Position numbers and translations under genes: made by a program
Notes under the pieces: generated by a model
Databases searched by the model: none
What the model was told of the DNA's origin: nothing
What the model saw: the letters and a program-made list of their open reading frames with translations, nothing else
NCBI GenBank assembly: GCA_021798075.1
Contig: JAJZYO010000173.1
Location: 1-5,238, forward strand
DNA: 5,238 nucleotides
From: Actinomycetes bacterium
Lineage (GTDB): Bacteria > Actinomycetota > Acidimicrobiia > Acidimicrobiales > Palsa-688
Direction of reading: 5' to 3'
Shown: one piece after another, positions 5,130 through 5,238 of the stretch
How positions within the stretch are numbered: position 1 is the first letter of the stretch
Layout of the letters: each line of letters begins with the position of its first letter

Positions 5130-5238
5130 ATGCGACCATCATCGCGCAACTTGGACCGCTTGGAGGTCACCTTCGACGACCCCAACGCAGTCGCCAACGG
5201 CGGGCTCGTGCTACCCATGACGCTGGCCGACCGGCTCG
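5130..5238 (+). CDS. IS1380-family transposase, N-terminal fragment (runs off window)
   Basis: ATG 5130 is preceded by GGAGG (5115-5119) at ten bases, a slightly long but acceptable spacing. The 36 codons in the window read MRPSSRNLDRLEVTFDDPN, then AVANGGLVLPMTLADRL. The VTFDDPNxVANGGLxLPxTLAxRL pattern is the usual beginning of actinobacterial IS1380-family transposases, which are DDE enzymes of roughly 450-480 residues. The catalytic residues would lie beyond the window end, so intactness cannot be judged. The gene is oriented away from the methyltransferase remnant that the element appears to have interrupted. Confidence 0.75.
   Translation, partial: MRPSSRNLDRLEVTFDDPNAVANGGLVLPMTLADRL

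Larger units (their letters stand above)
5009..5238 (+). mobile_element. Left part of an IS1380-family insertion sequence
   Basis: The transposase start at 5130 belongs to this family, and the methyltransferase coding similarity stops near 4999, so the left end of the element lies about 5000-5010. CCTGGATCCACC beginning at 5009, just after TTAAG, is a reasonable terminal sequence because family members commonly start with CC, but the matching right end is outside the window. The 120-bp untranslated segment contains a nested hairpin (5071-5111). Confidence 0.55.

Overview
The window is high-G+C DNA with actinobacterial traits: GTG starts, a TTGACA/TAGAGT-type promoter, a LAxTG sortase substrate, and IS3-, IS1634- and IS1380-family transposase sequences of the kind common in Actinobacteria. 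An acidimicrobial or related lineage is possible, but this is inference from protein style. It reads as an accessory region worn down by insertion sequences, with one apparently intact chromosomal gene pair in the middle.

Layout. (1) 2-274: C-terminal end of a coiled-coil protein cut by the window edge, overlapped (ATGA) by a small gene at 271-485 that has a perfect Shine-Dalgarno sequence but appears frameshifted after about a dozen codons. (2) 446-551: a gene-poor stretch with four short inverted repeats in a row. (3) 631-828: the 3' tail of an IS3-family orfB transposase with an internal stop; its right end seems to run into a promoter at 847-877. (4) 882-960: a leader carrying several inverted repeats. 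(5) 961-1329: a small two-helix membrane protein with a LapA (DUF1049) domain. (6) about 1400-2608: a secreted surface protein with signal peptide, a domain holding twelve cysteines in six pairs, a 133-residue Thr/Pro stalk, and a LAYTG sorting signal with transmembrane helix and basic tail. (7) 2694-4270: an IS1634-family transposase broken by 5' truncation, an amber codon and a frameshift, followed by a strong hairpin. (8) 4367 to about 4999, minus strand: a class I SAM-dependent methyltransferase remnant lacking its N-terminal SAM-binding part and with one frameshift. (9) About 5009-5238: the left end of an IS1380-family element with the first 36 codons of its transposase.

How it fits together: the LapA-domain gene and the surface-protein gene are adjacent on the same strand and probably form one transcription unit, transcribed from a promoter whose -35 box may lie in the IS3 remnant. 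The cell-wall protein would need a class E-type sortase encoded elsewhere. The methyltransferase seems to have lost its 5' part at the junction with the IS1380 element. No CRISPR array, tRNA or rRNA was seen. The most distinctive item is the cysteine-paired, Thr-stalked LAYTG protein with its LapA-domain neighbour and structured leader.
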